Positions 1-7,487 of a DNA stretch of 64,000 nt are shown here, piece by piece; within the stretch, counting starts at the first letter, position 1; every line of letters starts with the position of its first letter. This DNA is from Chitinophaga pendula (GTDB lineage Bacteria > Bacteroidota > Bacteroidia > Chitinophagales > Chitinophagaceae). The notes below the pieces were generated by a model. The model saw nothing but the letters and a program-made list of their open reading frames with translations, was not told where the DNA came from and made no database searches. A program made the translations under genes and the position numbers. The DNA lies in the NCBI RefSeq assembly GCF_020386615.1, contig NZ_CP077769.1:496001-560000 (forward strand). The letters run 5' to 3'.

Positions 1-1
1 G

Positions 2-1132
2 CGGGTGCTTGCCGGTTACGAGTCGATCTATTCCTGGAATGAGGAGAACATATTACTGGCGGCCAACAAGGGAATTATTCATCTGAATTATAAGCAGTAT
101 CTGTTGCAGACGAGGCCGCCGCAGGTGTTCTTGGGGCAGGTGAAGGTATCCGGGGAGCGGGACAGTACCTTGTTTGACGGCTATGCGGTGGATGACGGCA
201 AGGTGGTTCCCTTTCATAAGTTGGCGGATGTGGTGAGGTTGAAGGCGGGGATGAATGCGTTACATTTTGAGTTTTCTTCGACGTTGCCGGAGCAAGCATT
301 GCGGACGGAGTTCAGTTACCGGCTGGAAGGGTTTGATCCGGAGTGGTCGGGTTGGACATCGAAGACGGAGAAGGATTATACGAATTTGTCGCCCGGCAGG
401 TATACTTTCCGGGTGAGGGCGCGTAATAATTTGGGCGAGGTATCAGGACCGGTGAGTTATGCTTTTGTGATAGGCCGGGCGTGGTATAATAGTTACTGGA
501 TGTATGCTTTTTACTTTTGCCTGTTATGTGTTGCAATTTATATCGTGTTGCAATGGCAACAGCGAAAACACGAGGCAGCGCAGCTACAATTGCAGTATTT
601 GCATCAGTTGGAGATGGATCGGGCGGAGAAGGAGCTGGTGGAGCTGAAGAACCAAAAGCTGGAGACGGATATTAACTTTAAGAACCGGGAGTTGTTGACG
701 ATGACGATCAACCTGGTGCAGCGGGGGGAGGTATTGACACGTATCCGGGAGATGGTGACGGGGTTGATGAAGAAGGATGTGATCGGGGATAATACGCCGG
801 CGTTTAAGAATTTGTTGAAATTGATACGGGAGGTGGAGAAGAGTAATGAGGACTGGGATCAGTTTGCGATACATTTTAATAATGTGAATGCAGATTTTTT
901 TAATACGCTGCGGGCGGCTTATCCTGAGTTGACGGCGAATGATTTGAAGTTATGCGCTTATCTGCGAATGAATTTATCTACTAAAGAAATTGCACAGTTG
1001 TTGAATATAACTATTAAGGCTGTAGAGATTGCGCGTTATCGTTTACGCAAGAAATTGCAGTTGATGCCGGATACGAATCTGGCGGATTTTCTCACACATT
1101 TACCCAAAAATCACCCCTCTGTTGCTAAGTAA
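2..1132 (+). CDS. Membrane sensor/HTH transcriptional regulator, C-terminal part (5' truncated by window edge)
   Basis: The frame is open from before base 1, so only the C-terminal ~375 residues are seen. Counting from the codon at 5, a Y_Y_Y-type beta-sandwich lies at about 85-155 (LEGFDPEWSGW; LSPGRYTFRVRARN), one membrane helix at 163-183, a coiled coil at 186-225, and a LuxR/GerE-type helix-turn-helix at about 308-365 (NLSTKEIAQLLNITIKAVEI). There is no histidine kinase or receiver domain. Known relatives in Bacteroidota carry a periplasmic beta-propeller before this part and regulate neighbouring polysaccharide-utilization genes; the propeller would lie off-window. The gene ends 242 bp before a same-strand susC, which makes that susCD pair the natural target; this is inference from position. 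Confidence 0.85.
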   Translation, partial: RVLAGYESIYSWNEENILLAANKGIIHLNYKQYLLQTRPPQVFLGQVKVSGERDSTLFDGYAVDDGKVVPFHKLADVVRLKAGMNALHFEFSSTLPEQALRTEFSYRLEGFDPEWSGWTSKTEKDYTNLSPGRYTFRVRARNNLGEVSGPVSYAFVIGRAWYNSYWMYAFYFCLLCVAIYIVLQWQQRKHEAAQLQLQYLHQLEMDRAEKELVELKNQKLETDINFKNRELLTMTINLVQRGEVLTRIREMVTGLMKKDVIGDNTPAFKNLLKLIREVEKSNEDWDQFAIHFNNVNADFFNTLRAAYPELTANDLKLCAYLRMNLSTKEIAQLLNITIKAVEIARYRLRKKLQLMPDTNLADFLTHLPKNHPSVAK

Positions 1133-1374
1133 ATAACTAATTGATTATTATTTAATTATAATAACCATGTAGAGGTTCCGTAGGGGTGCAAACGTTTGCA
1201 GGAAAGTATATTTTATCTGTTGTAGGGTAAAAGTAGTGCCGGGCGAATGTGCGGATAAAAGTCAGGCATGTATCTTTCCCGTCCTGTATCTAAAACTGTT
1301 CCGCAGGGCTCTTAAATCTTCACACAAACCAGCATACTTATCCACGTACAATTTAAACGTTAAGACAAATCGTT
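1133..1374. other. Intergenic regulatory region upstream of first susC
   Basis: This 242-bp gap holds the perfect 14-bp palindrome at 1187-1200 and a weak -7-like box TATCTTTC at 1271-1278 (7 of 8 against TAnnTTTG). I see no clear -33 partner, no terminator hairpin for the upstream regulator gene, and no small gene. Confidence 0.5.
1187..1200. promoter_or_regulatory. Perfect palindrome TGCAAACGTTTGCA, LacI-family-type operator
   Basis: Fourteen bases read identically on both strands with the central CG and flanking AA/TT typical of LacI/CcpA-family operators. It lies 175 bp before the susC start and 71 bp upstream of the only weak -7-like box in the gap. No LacI-family gene is in the window, so the protein would act in trans. 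Confidence 0.55.
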
Positions 1375-4300
1375 ATGATCAAAACAATTTCACCTCATGG
1401 TTACCCGGAAGGGGGTAAGGGGCACGATATGCTGTTGCTGCGACAGCTGTTAGTGGCGGTTATCCTGTTGGGCAACTTTTTTATGGCTCACCGGTTATCT
1501 GCGCAAACTCATCCGGTAAGCGGAGTGGTAAAAGATGAAAAGGGGGCGCCCTTTGTCGGTGTGGTAGTCCGGGTTAAGGGTACTTCTACCGGTACGGCGA
1601 CCAATAATGATGGTAAGTATACTATCAATGTTTCCGGCGGTAATGCTACCTTAATTTTTTCTTATGTGGGGTACACTACCCAAGAGCTGCCAGTTGGTGC
1701 AAACGTTTCCGTCAATGTGACATTACAGCCCTCTGAAAAATCGCTTGACCAGGTGGTGGTAGTGGGATATGGTACGGTACGTAAAAGTGACATCACCGGT
1801 TCTATCTCTTCGATATCATCGAAAGACATTAAGGCAGTACCTGTAGCCTCTTTATCACAAGCGCTGGAAGGTCGGGCTGCGGGCGTGAAAGTGTCTAATG
1901 CCTCCAATTCGCCCGGCGGTGGTATTACTATCCGTATACGCGGCGGTAACTCTATACAAGGTGGTAATGAGCCGTTGTATGTAGTGGATGGTTATCCATT
2001 GTATAATGAAAGCGGGCCTTCTATTAACCCGAATGACATCGAGTCGATGGAGATCCTGAAAGACGCTTCTGCGACGGCGATCTATGGTTCCCGCGGTGCC
2101 AACGGGGTGATCATCATCACGACCAAACGCGGGAAGGCGGGACGTAATAATATCCAGTTTGAAAGTTACTATGGTGTGCAAAAGTTGCGGAAGAAACTGG
2201 ACCTGCTGGATGCAACAGCATTTGCAAAAATGGTGAATGAAGGTATTGCCAATGTGAATAACGACAATGTGGGCAACCCAGGATTTCCGAAAGCCCCGGC
2301 ATTTACTGATGCGCAGATCGCCGCATTAGGTAAGGGGACGGACTGGCAGGATGAGATATTCCGTGAAGCGCCAATTCAGAACTACCAGCTGACATTTTCC
2401 GGTGGTAATGACAAAACGCAATATGCGGTATCGGGTAACTACTTCGATCAGCAAGGTATTATCATTAATACTGGCTACAGCCGTGGATCGGTGCGGGTGA
2501 ACCTGGATCAGCATGTGAACGACCGTTTCCGGCTCAGTACCAGTTTTACGGCGACCCGGAGTAAGGGGAAAGCGGTTAATACGGACGGTGATGGTGGTGC
2601 TGGCGCCGGTGTGGTATATGGTGCGCTTAATTTCTCGCCCACTGTTCCGGTATACAATGCGGACGGCACCTATACGCTCTATAACCGTACAGGTGGTATC
2701 ATTATCAGCAACCCGGTGGCTTTGGCGCGTGAGACGATCAATAATACGGTCATCACCCGTATACTGGGTAATATCTCCGGTGAATATAAGATCATCGAAG
2801 GGCTGAGCTTCAAAACTTTGTTTGGCGCCAACATCAACTATAATAAGAATACCTTTTACCTGCCGAGGACGGTATATGCCGGTCTGGCGGCGAATGGTAC
2901 GGCCTCTATCTACAACTCGCAATATGCGGAGTGGCTGAATGAAAATACCCTGTCCTACCGTAAGACATTCAATAATATACATAAGATCAATGTGCTGGCA
3001 GGTTATACTTTCCAGCAGGCTAATTTCGAAGATGTGCGGGCGAACGCGCAGAACTTTGCCAACGATATCCTGGGGCCTAACAACCTGGGTACGGCCCAGC
3101 AGACCAATACCGGCGCTTCCAACAAAAACGACTGGACGTTGCGATCTTTCATCGGACGTATCAATTACGACCTGATGGAGAAATACCTGCTTACGTTGAC
3201 AGGACGTCTGGATGGATCTTCCAGGTTTGGTACCGGTAATAAGAATGCATTCTTTCCTTCCGGATCATTTGCATGGAGAGCGTCAAAAGAGCCGTTCATG
3301 CGAGGTGTGTCGGCTATCAGTGAGTTGAAACTGCGTGTGAGTTATGGTCTGACCGGTAACCAGGAGATTGGTCAATACCAGTCGCTGGGTAGTCTTTCGG
3401 CGCAGAACTATGCCTTTGGCAATGTGCTGTCGGTAGGGTATGCTCCTAACCGTATTGGCAATCCGAACCTGAAGTGGGAGACGACGGGGCAGGCGGACAT
3501 CGGTTTGGATATCGGTCTGTTGCGCGATCGCATACAGATCACGGCGGACTGGTACCAGAAACGTACGCGTGACCTGCTGTACAATGTGGCGTTGCCGATC
3601 ACTTCCGGTTATTATAATTCTTTACAAAATATCGGGAAGGTGAAAAACGAAGGGATAGAGCTGGGCATCAACACGACTAACTTCCAGGGCAAGTTTACCT
3701 GGACGACCAGTTTCAATGTGGCGTACAACCACAATGAGATCACGGACCTGGGAGGTGCTAAGGATGTGCCTTCCGGTGGAGCGAGCGGGCACCTGCAGTT
3801 AGGGAACTCTGGTATCCTGCGTGTAGGACAGCCGGTAGGTGTGTTTTACGGACTGGTAACAGACGGTATTTTCCAGAGCAAGGAGGAGATCGCAGCATCT
3901 GCGCAGAAGAGTGCGAAGCCCGGAGAGCGTCGCTTTAAAGACATGAACGGCGACGGGGTGATCAACGCTAATGACCGTGTGATCCTGGGGCATGCACAGC
4001 CTGACTATACTTTTGGATTTACCAACAACTTCTCCTATAAGGGCTTTGACCTGAATGTTTTCTTTCAGGGTGTGCAGGGGAACAGTATTTTCAATCTGAA
4101 CCGTTTCGAGCTGGAATCGCTGACAGGTGTGAGCAACCAGCTGGGAACTGTTCGTGACCGCTGGAGTGCTACTAATCATAGTAATGAGATCCCGAGGGCT
4201 TCTTCCAACGGACAACCTTACCAGGTGACCAGCCGCCAGGTAGAAGACGGTTCTTATATCCGTCTGCGGAATATACAGTTGGGATATAACTTCCCGGCAT

Positions 4301-4494
4301 CCTGGCTGAAGCGTGCGGGGCTGGTGAATGCCAAGATATATGTAAGTGCTCAAAACCTGCTTACGTTCACCAACTATTCCGGTTATGATCCTGAGGTAAG
4401 CCGTTTTGCCCAGGAGACACTGAGCCAGGGTACCGACTATGGTAGTTACCCTGCTGCTAAAACCTTCCTGGTGGGCCTTAACATCGGTTTATAA
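1375..4494 (+). CDS. susC: SusC/RagA-family TonB-linked outer membrane transporter
   Basis: 1039 residues, normal for SusC. A signal peptide ends near residue 44 (RLSAQ), followed by a carboxypeptidase-regulatory-like beta domain (about 47-118, VSGVVKDEKGAPFVGV), the plug (about 125-240; YVVDGYPL, SIEILKDASATAIYGSRGA-like pattern, GVIIITTKRG) and a long TonB-type barrel ending in an aromatic/hydrophobic strand (FLVGLNIGL). It imports oligosaccharide or another large nutrient across the outer membrane together with the SusD lipoprotein 27 bp downstream. An internal ATG at 1429 (MLLLRQLL) gives a more ordinary signal peptide and could be the true start. No glycoside hydrolase is adjacent, so the substrate cannot be inferred. 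Confidence 0.93.
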   Translation: MIKTISPHGYPEGGKGHDMLLLRQLLVAVILLGNFFMAHRLSAQTHPVSGVVKDEKGAPFVGVVVRVKGTSTGTATNNDGKYTINVSGGNATLIFSYVGYTTQELPVGANVSVNVTLQPSEKSLDQVVVVGYGTVRKSDITGSISSISSKDIKAVPVASLSQALEGRAAGVKVSNASNSPGGGITIRIRGGNSIQGGNEPLYVVDGYPLYNESGPSINPNDIESMEILKDASATAIYGSRGANGVIIITTKRGKAGRNNIQFESYYGVQKLRKKLDLLDATAFAKMVNEGIANVNNDNVGNPGFPKAPAFTDAQIAALGKGTDWQDEIFREAPIQNYQLTFSGGNDKTQYAVSGNYFDQQGIIINTGYSRGSVRVNLDQHVNDRFRLSTSFTATRSKGKAVNTDGDGGAGAGVVYGALNFSPTVPVYNADGTYTLYNRTGGIIISNPVALARETINNTVITRILGNISGEYKIIEGLSFKTLFGANINYNKNTFYLPRTVYAGLAANGTASIYNSQYAEWLNENTLSYRKTFNNIHKINVLAGYTFQQANFEDVRANAQNFANDILGPNNLGTAQQTNTGASNKNDWTLRSFIGRINYDLMEKYLLTLTGRLDGSSRFGTGNKNAFFPSGSFAWRASKEPFMRGVSAISELKLRVSYGLTGNQEIGQYQSLGSLSAQNYAFGNVLSVGYAPNRIGNPNLKWETTGQADIGLDIGLLRDRIQITADWYQKRTRDLLYNVALPITSGYYNSLQNIGKVKNEGIELGINTTNFQGKFTWTTSFNVAYNHNEITDLGGAKDVPSGGASGHLQLGNSGILRVGQPVGVFYGLVTDGIFQSKEEIAASAQKSAKPGERRFKDMNGDGVINANDRVILGHAQPDYTFGFTNNFSYKGFDLNVFFQGVQGNSIFNLNRFELESLTGVSNQLGTVRDRWSATNHSNEIPRASSNGQPYQVTSRQVEDGSYIRLRNIQLGYNFPASWLKRAGLVNAKIYVSAQNLLTFTNYSGYDPEVSRFAQETLSQGTDYGSYPAAKTFLVGLNIGL

Positions 4495-4521
4495 ACTAAG
4501 TATCAGCAAAAAAGAAACGTA

Positions 4522-5919
4522 ATGAAAAAGACGCTATATATAGCAGGATTGTCGCTGTTACTCGGCCTCTCTGCCTGCTCCAAACTGGATGAAAATCCGC
4601 AGTCCTTTATTTCTCCTGAAAACTTCTACAAGACGAGAAGTGATGCTATAGCTGGTGTTACGGCGGCATATGCACCAGTGCGGCTCAACGGGTTTGTGGC
4701 ACGTAACTATGCCATATTAGGTGAGATCACTACTGATAATATGTTCCCGTTGCCGAACAACAACGACCGTGTGCAGCTGGATAACTATACCCATGGGCCT
4801 CAGAACCTAATCTTGCGGGAAACCTGGCAGGACTTCTATGTAGGGGTATCCAACTGTAATTTCGTGATCGACAAGGTGCCTGGTATTGATATGGAAGAGG
4901 GGTTGAAGAAGCGGCTTATTGCGGAGGCCAAGTTCCTGAGAGGCTTCTATTACTTTCACCTGGTGCGGTTATTCGGTGATCTGCCGTTGATGACGACTGC
5001 GTTGGCATCGCTGAACCAGCTGACTTATCCGCGAAGGGATCCGAAGGACCAGGTGTACCAGCAGATCATCAAAGACTTCACGGATGCGGAGGCGGGTTTG
5101 CCGATCTCTTATACCGGTGCTGATCAGGGTCGGGCGACACAAGGTGCTGCCAAGGCTTTCCTGGCCAGCGTATATTTGACGCTTAAACAGTATCCGCAGG
5201 CGCTGGCGAAAGCGGCGGAGGTGATGCGTCCGGAGTTTGGATATGGGTTGTGGGACAATTACCTGGATGTATTTGACATTAAAAATGAGTTTGGCAAGGA
5301 AGCGATCTTCGATGTGCAGTTCGTAAGTGGTCCTGCGGGCCTGGGAGGTAACCTGATTGCATTTTTCGCTCAGGAGAATAATGCTGTAGGCGGGCGCGGT
5401 TTCGGTTCTTTCCAGCCGACACAGGAGTTGTATGACAGTTTTGATCCGGCTGACCGCAGGAAGGCGGTATTCTTTACCAAGGGTACTGACAACAAATACT
5501 ACTGTAATAAGTGGATAGATGCGGATGCGCGTACGGAGAACCAGTCTGACAATAACTATCCGCTGATGCGATATGCAGAGGTGGTATTGACGTATGCGGA
5601 GGCTTATAATGAGGTGAATGCTCCGGTAGACGGTAATGAAGCTTACAAAGCGGTGAACAGTATCCGTAAGCGGTCAGGTTTGCCTGACCTGGCGGGCCTT
5701 ACGCAGGCACAGCTGCGGGATGCGATCCTGAATGAGCGACGCCTGGAGCTTTGTTTTGAGGGACAGCGCTGGTTTGATCTTGTGCGCACTGGTAAGCTGG
5801 TATCTACCTTAAAAGCAAAAGGCACGACAAATATTAAGGATTTCCATATACTGTTCCCGGTGCCGACGTTTGAGATCGATCTGAATCCGAATCTGAACCC
5901 ACAGAATACCGGTTATTAA
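4522..5919 (+). CDS. susD: SusD/RagB-family nutrient-binding outer membrane lipoprotein
   Basis: 465 residues with a lipoprotein signal peptide (LLLGLSAC, lipidated Cys at 19). The N-terminal TPR-rich SusD fold is marked by EAKFLRGFYYFHLVRLFGDL and the C-terminal RagB part by YPLMRYAEVVLTYAEAYNE, a RILNERRLEL-type stretch and FEGQRWFDLVRTGK. It would sit as a lid over the SusC barrel encoded 27 bp upstream and bind its ligand. A strong terminator follows at 6042-6072, so susC-susD form a two-gene operon. Length and motifs are ordinary for the family; ligand unknown. Confidence 0.93.
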   Translation: MKKTLYIAGLSLLLGLSACSKLDENPQSFISPENFYKTRSDAIAGVTAAYAPVRLNGFVARNYAILGEITTDNMFPLPNNNDRVQLDNYTHGPQNLILRETWQDFYVGVSNCNFVIDKVPGIDMEEGLKKRLIAEAKFLRGFYYFHLVRLFGDLPLMTTALASLNQLTYPRRDPKDQVYQQIIKDFTDAEAGLPISYTGADQGRATQGAAKAFLASVYLTLKQYPQALAKAAEVMRPEFGYGLWDNYLDVFDIKNEFGKEAIFDVQFVSGPAGLGGNLIAFFAQENNAVGGRGFGSFQPTQELYDSFDPADRRKAVFFTKGTDNKYYCNKWIDADARTENQSDNNYPLMRYAEVVLTYAEAYNEVNAPVDGNEAYKAVNSIRKRSGLPDLAGLTQAQLRDAILNERRLELCFEGQRWFDLVRTGKLVSTLKAKGTTNIKDFHILFPVPTFEIDLNPNLNPQNTGY

Positions 5920-5965
5920 TATCCATGTTTATCCAGCTGACTTAAGTAATGCTTAAGGAAGCGAT

Positions 5966-5998
5966 ACAGGGGACCTACAGGGGATCTACAGAGGACCT
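5966..5998. repeat. Three tandem 11-bp direct repeats
   Basis: Units ACAGGGGACCT (5966-5976), ACAGGGGATCT (5977-5987) and ACAGAGGACCT (5988-5998) follow each other without gaps, each differing by one base from the first. They lie between the susD stop and the terminator. Eleven bases is about one helical turn, but no function can be read. Confidence 0.8.
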
Positions 5999-6041
5999 AT
6001 AAGATAAGCGCAGGCAGATTATTAACTAATTGAAAGTCAAT

Positions 6042-6072
6042 AAAAAGCCGCCCGGTAAAAGGGCGGCTTTTT
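6042..6072. terminator. Bidirectional intrinsic terminator
   Basis: A 12-bp perfect stem AAAAAGCCGCCC / GGGCGGCTTTTT with a 7-nt loop gives a T run in both directions. It serves susD (plus) and the lipoprotein gene at 6089-6913 (minus). Confidence 0.9.
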
Positions 6073-6088
6073 GTATTCCGGCATGAGA

Positions 6089-6913
6089 TCAGTCCACTGC
6101 ATTGATGAATAAGTTGAATGCTTTTGCGAATTCGTTTTGTTGTTTTTTATCGCTACCCGGTAACCAGCTGACTTCGAATCCACGGTCCAGGCGGTTGACG
6201 GTGGCCTCTTTGATATTTATGGGCCGGGTATGTACTATTCCCAGGAGCATGTTATTCCGGAAGACGAGTGCTAAGCGATATAATGGAGACGGATCGTCGA
6301 TCGCATTTTCATAATTGAAGTAAATGGTGAAGGGGGCGAACTGTTGTTGTTCTTTTTCGAGTGCGAACTGTTTGATAAAGGGCTGTGTGGCGGCGAAGGT
6401 GCGGCTGTGTTCCCGGGTGAGGAAGCTGGTCAAGGCTGTTTCTATGATAGAAGCGGACTTGATGTTATTCACCTGTGTAAAGCCATCGATGGTGGCGAAG
6501 GTACCTTCGTTGCTGCTGGCGGCGTATGCTTTCAGGTTTTTCAGGGCTTTGCCGACAGGTTTGCCTTTTACTTTCAGTATACTGCCGGCCTTGATCAGTT
6601 GATTAGCGGCTTCATTTTTTGAGAGGTCAACGTTGAGTCCGACCTGGTACCATCCTTTTTGGGCGTTGGTGCATTCTACCAGGACGTTGTCGTCGAGGGA
6701 GAAGAGGACAGGGCCGGTAGCGGAGGAGCGGATGTTGGCGGGGCCGTCGATCCGTTCGCCTTTTATCACGGCGGGCAGTGCATGCGTATCGTGAGTGGTG
6801 GCTGGTGTTTTTGGTGTTACGGCAGGTGCATTCTTGTGTTTAGGAGTTTTGTTGTCTGATGTTTGACAAGCTGCGGTGAGCAGCAGTAGTGACAGGTAAG
6901 CGATGTGTTTCAA
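6089..6913 (-). CDS. Lipoprotein with SH3-like region, function unknown
   Basis: 274 residues. A lipoprotein signal peptide ends LLTAAC (Cys 16), followed by a Pro/Thr/Lys-rich linker (about 20-50) and a bacterial-SH3-like beta segment (about 52-95; GPANIRSSATGPVLFSLDDN; QKGWYQVGL). The remaining ~150 residues match no family I recognise. It is envelope-anchored. The SH3-like part could bind peptidoglycan or peptide, but no catalytic motif is visible. It sits 27 bp after the HD-domain gene on the same strand, so the two may be cotranscribed. Confidence 0.7.
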   Translation of the reverse strand: MKHIAYLSLLLLTAACQTSDNKTPKHKNAPAVTPKTPATTHDTHALPAVIKGERIDGPANIRSSATGPVLFSLDDNVLVECTNAQKGWYQVGLNVDLSKNEAANQLIKAGSILKVKGKPVGKALKNLKAYAASSNEGTFATIDGFTQVNNIKSASIIETALTSFLTREHSRTFAATQPFIKQFALEKEQQQFAPFTIYFNYENAIDDPSPLYRLALVFRNNMLLGIVHTRPINIKEATVNRLDRGFEVSWLPGSDKKQQNEFAKAFNLFINAVD

Positions 6914-6940
6914 GGTAATGTGATTGTGATGTTTATCTTT

Positions 6941-7375
6941 TTATAAGCCAGCGATTGCGGCTGATATGGTGCGATATGCTTTCAGGTATTTATTGAGGCG
7001 TGCTACATCTTTTTCTGTAACCTGTGGGATGCGTCTGATGTCCATATTGTCGGTCAGGTCGTGGAGTTTGACGGTCATCGCCAGTTTGTTTTGCATGACG
7101 CGGGCGGTGAAGTGATCGTAGTCTTCGTCTTCTGACAGTTTGGACAGGCATTGTACGGCTTCCAGTATGTAGGGATCGAGGCCTTCTGCAGCCAACGCTT
7201 CAAAGGTCCAGGGGGTATCTTCTACGATATCGTGTAATACGCCACAGATCTTTTCGGCTTCTGTAATGCCCATGTTCATGACGCGGAGTACGTGCCCGAT
7301 GTAGGGGGCTCCATACTTATCCTGTTGATTGGCGTGAGCTGCTACAGCGATGGATATGGCTTTCTCGAGATTCAT
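6941..7375 (-). CDS. Small HD-domain phosphohydrolase resembling (p)ppGpp hydrolases
   Basis: 144 residues that are essentially one HD domain. The order of motifs matches the hydrolase half of RelA/SpoT and the stand-alone Mesh1 type: AAHANQQDKYGAPYIGH near the N-terminus, GVLHDIVEDT (metal-binding HD plus the ED pair) at about 46-55, and KLHDLTDNMD near 103-112 where SpoT has KLADRLHNM. No synthetase or TGS domain follows. From family knowledge it could hydrolyse alarmone or another nucleotide 3'-pyrophosphate; a general HD phosphohydrolase is the alternative. It lies downstream of nagB but behind a terminator at 7422-7459. Confidence 0.75.
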   Translation of the reverse strand: MNLEKAISIAVAAHANQQDKYGAPYIGHVLRVMNMGITEAEKICGVLHDIVEDTPWTFEALAAEGLDPYILEAVQCLSKLSEDEDYDHFTARVMQNKLAMTVKLHDLTDNMDIRRIPQVTEKDVARLNKYLKAYRTISAAIAGL

Positions 7376-7421
7376 CTTATCGGTATTTTATCTACAGCGA
7401 AGCTACAAAGGATATGCCTAA

Positions 7422-7459
7422 AAACGCAGACGCCTTCCCGATCGGGAAGGCGCTGTGTT
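7422..7459. terminator. Terminator after nagB (extended palindrome)
   Basis: The core 7431-7452 is a perfect 22-bp palindrome (CGCCTTCCCGA and its complement), extended by 8 bp per side with one mismatch. Read on the minus strand it is followed by a run of five T, so it should terminate the nagB transcript. Confidence 0.8.
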
Positions 7460-7487
7460 TAAACTATATCAATACAACTTACTACAC

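Noticed and set aside
1698..1709. Second TGCAAACGTTTC inside susC resembling the upstream operator
   Set aside because: Only one half is intact and the bases encode an ordinary stretch of the regulatory-like domain.
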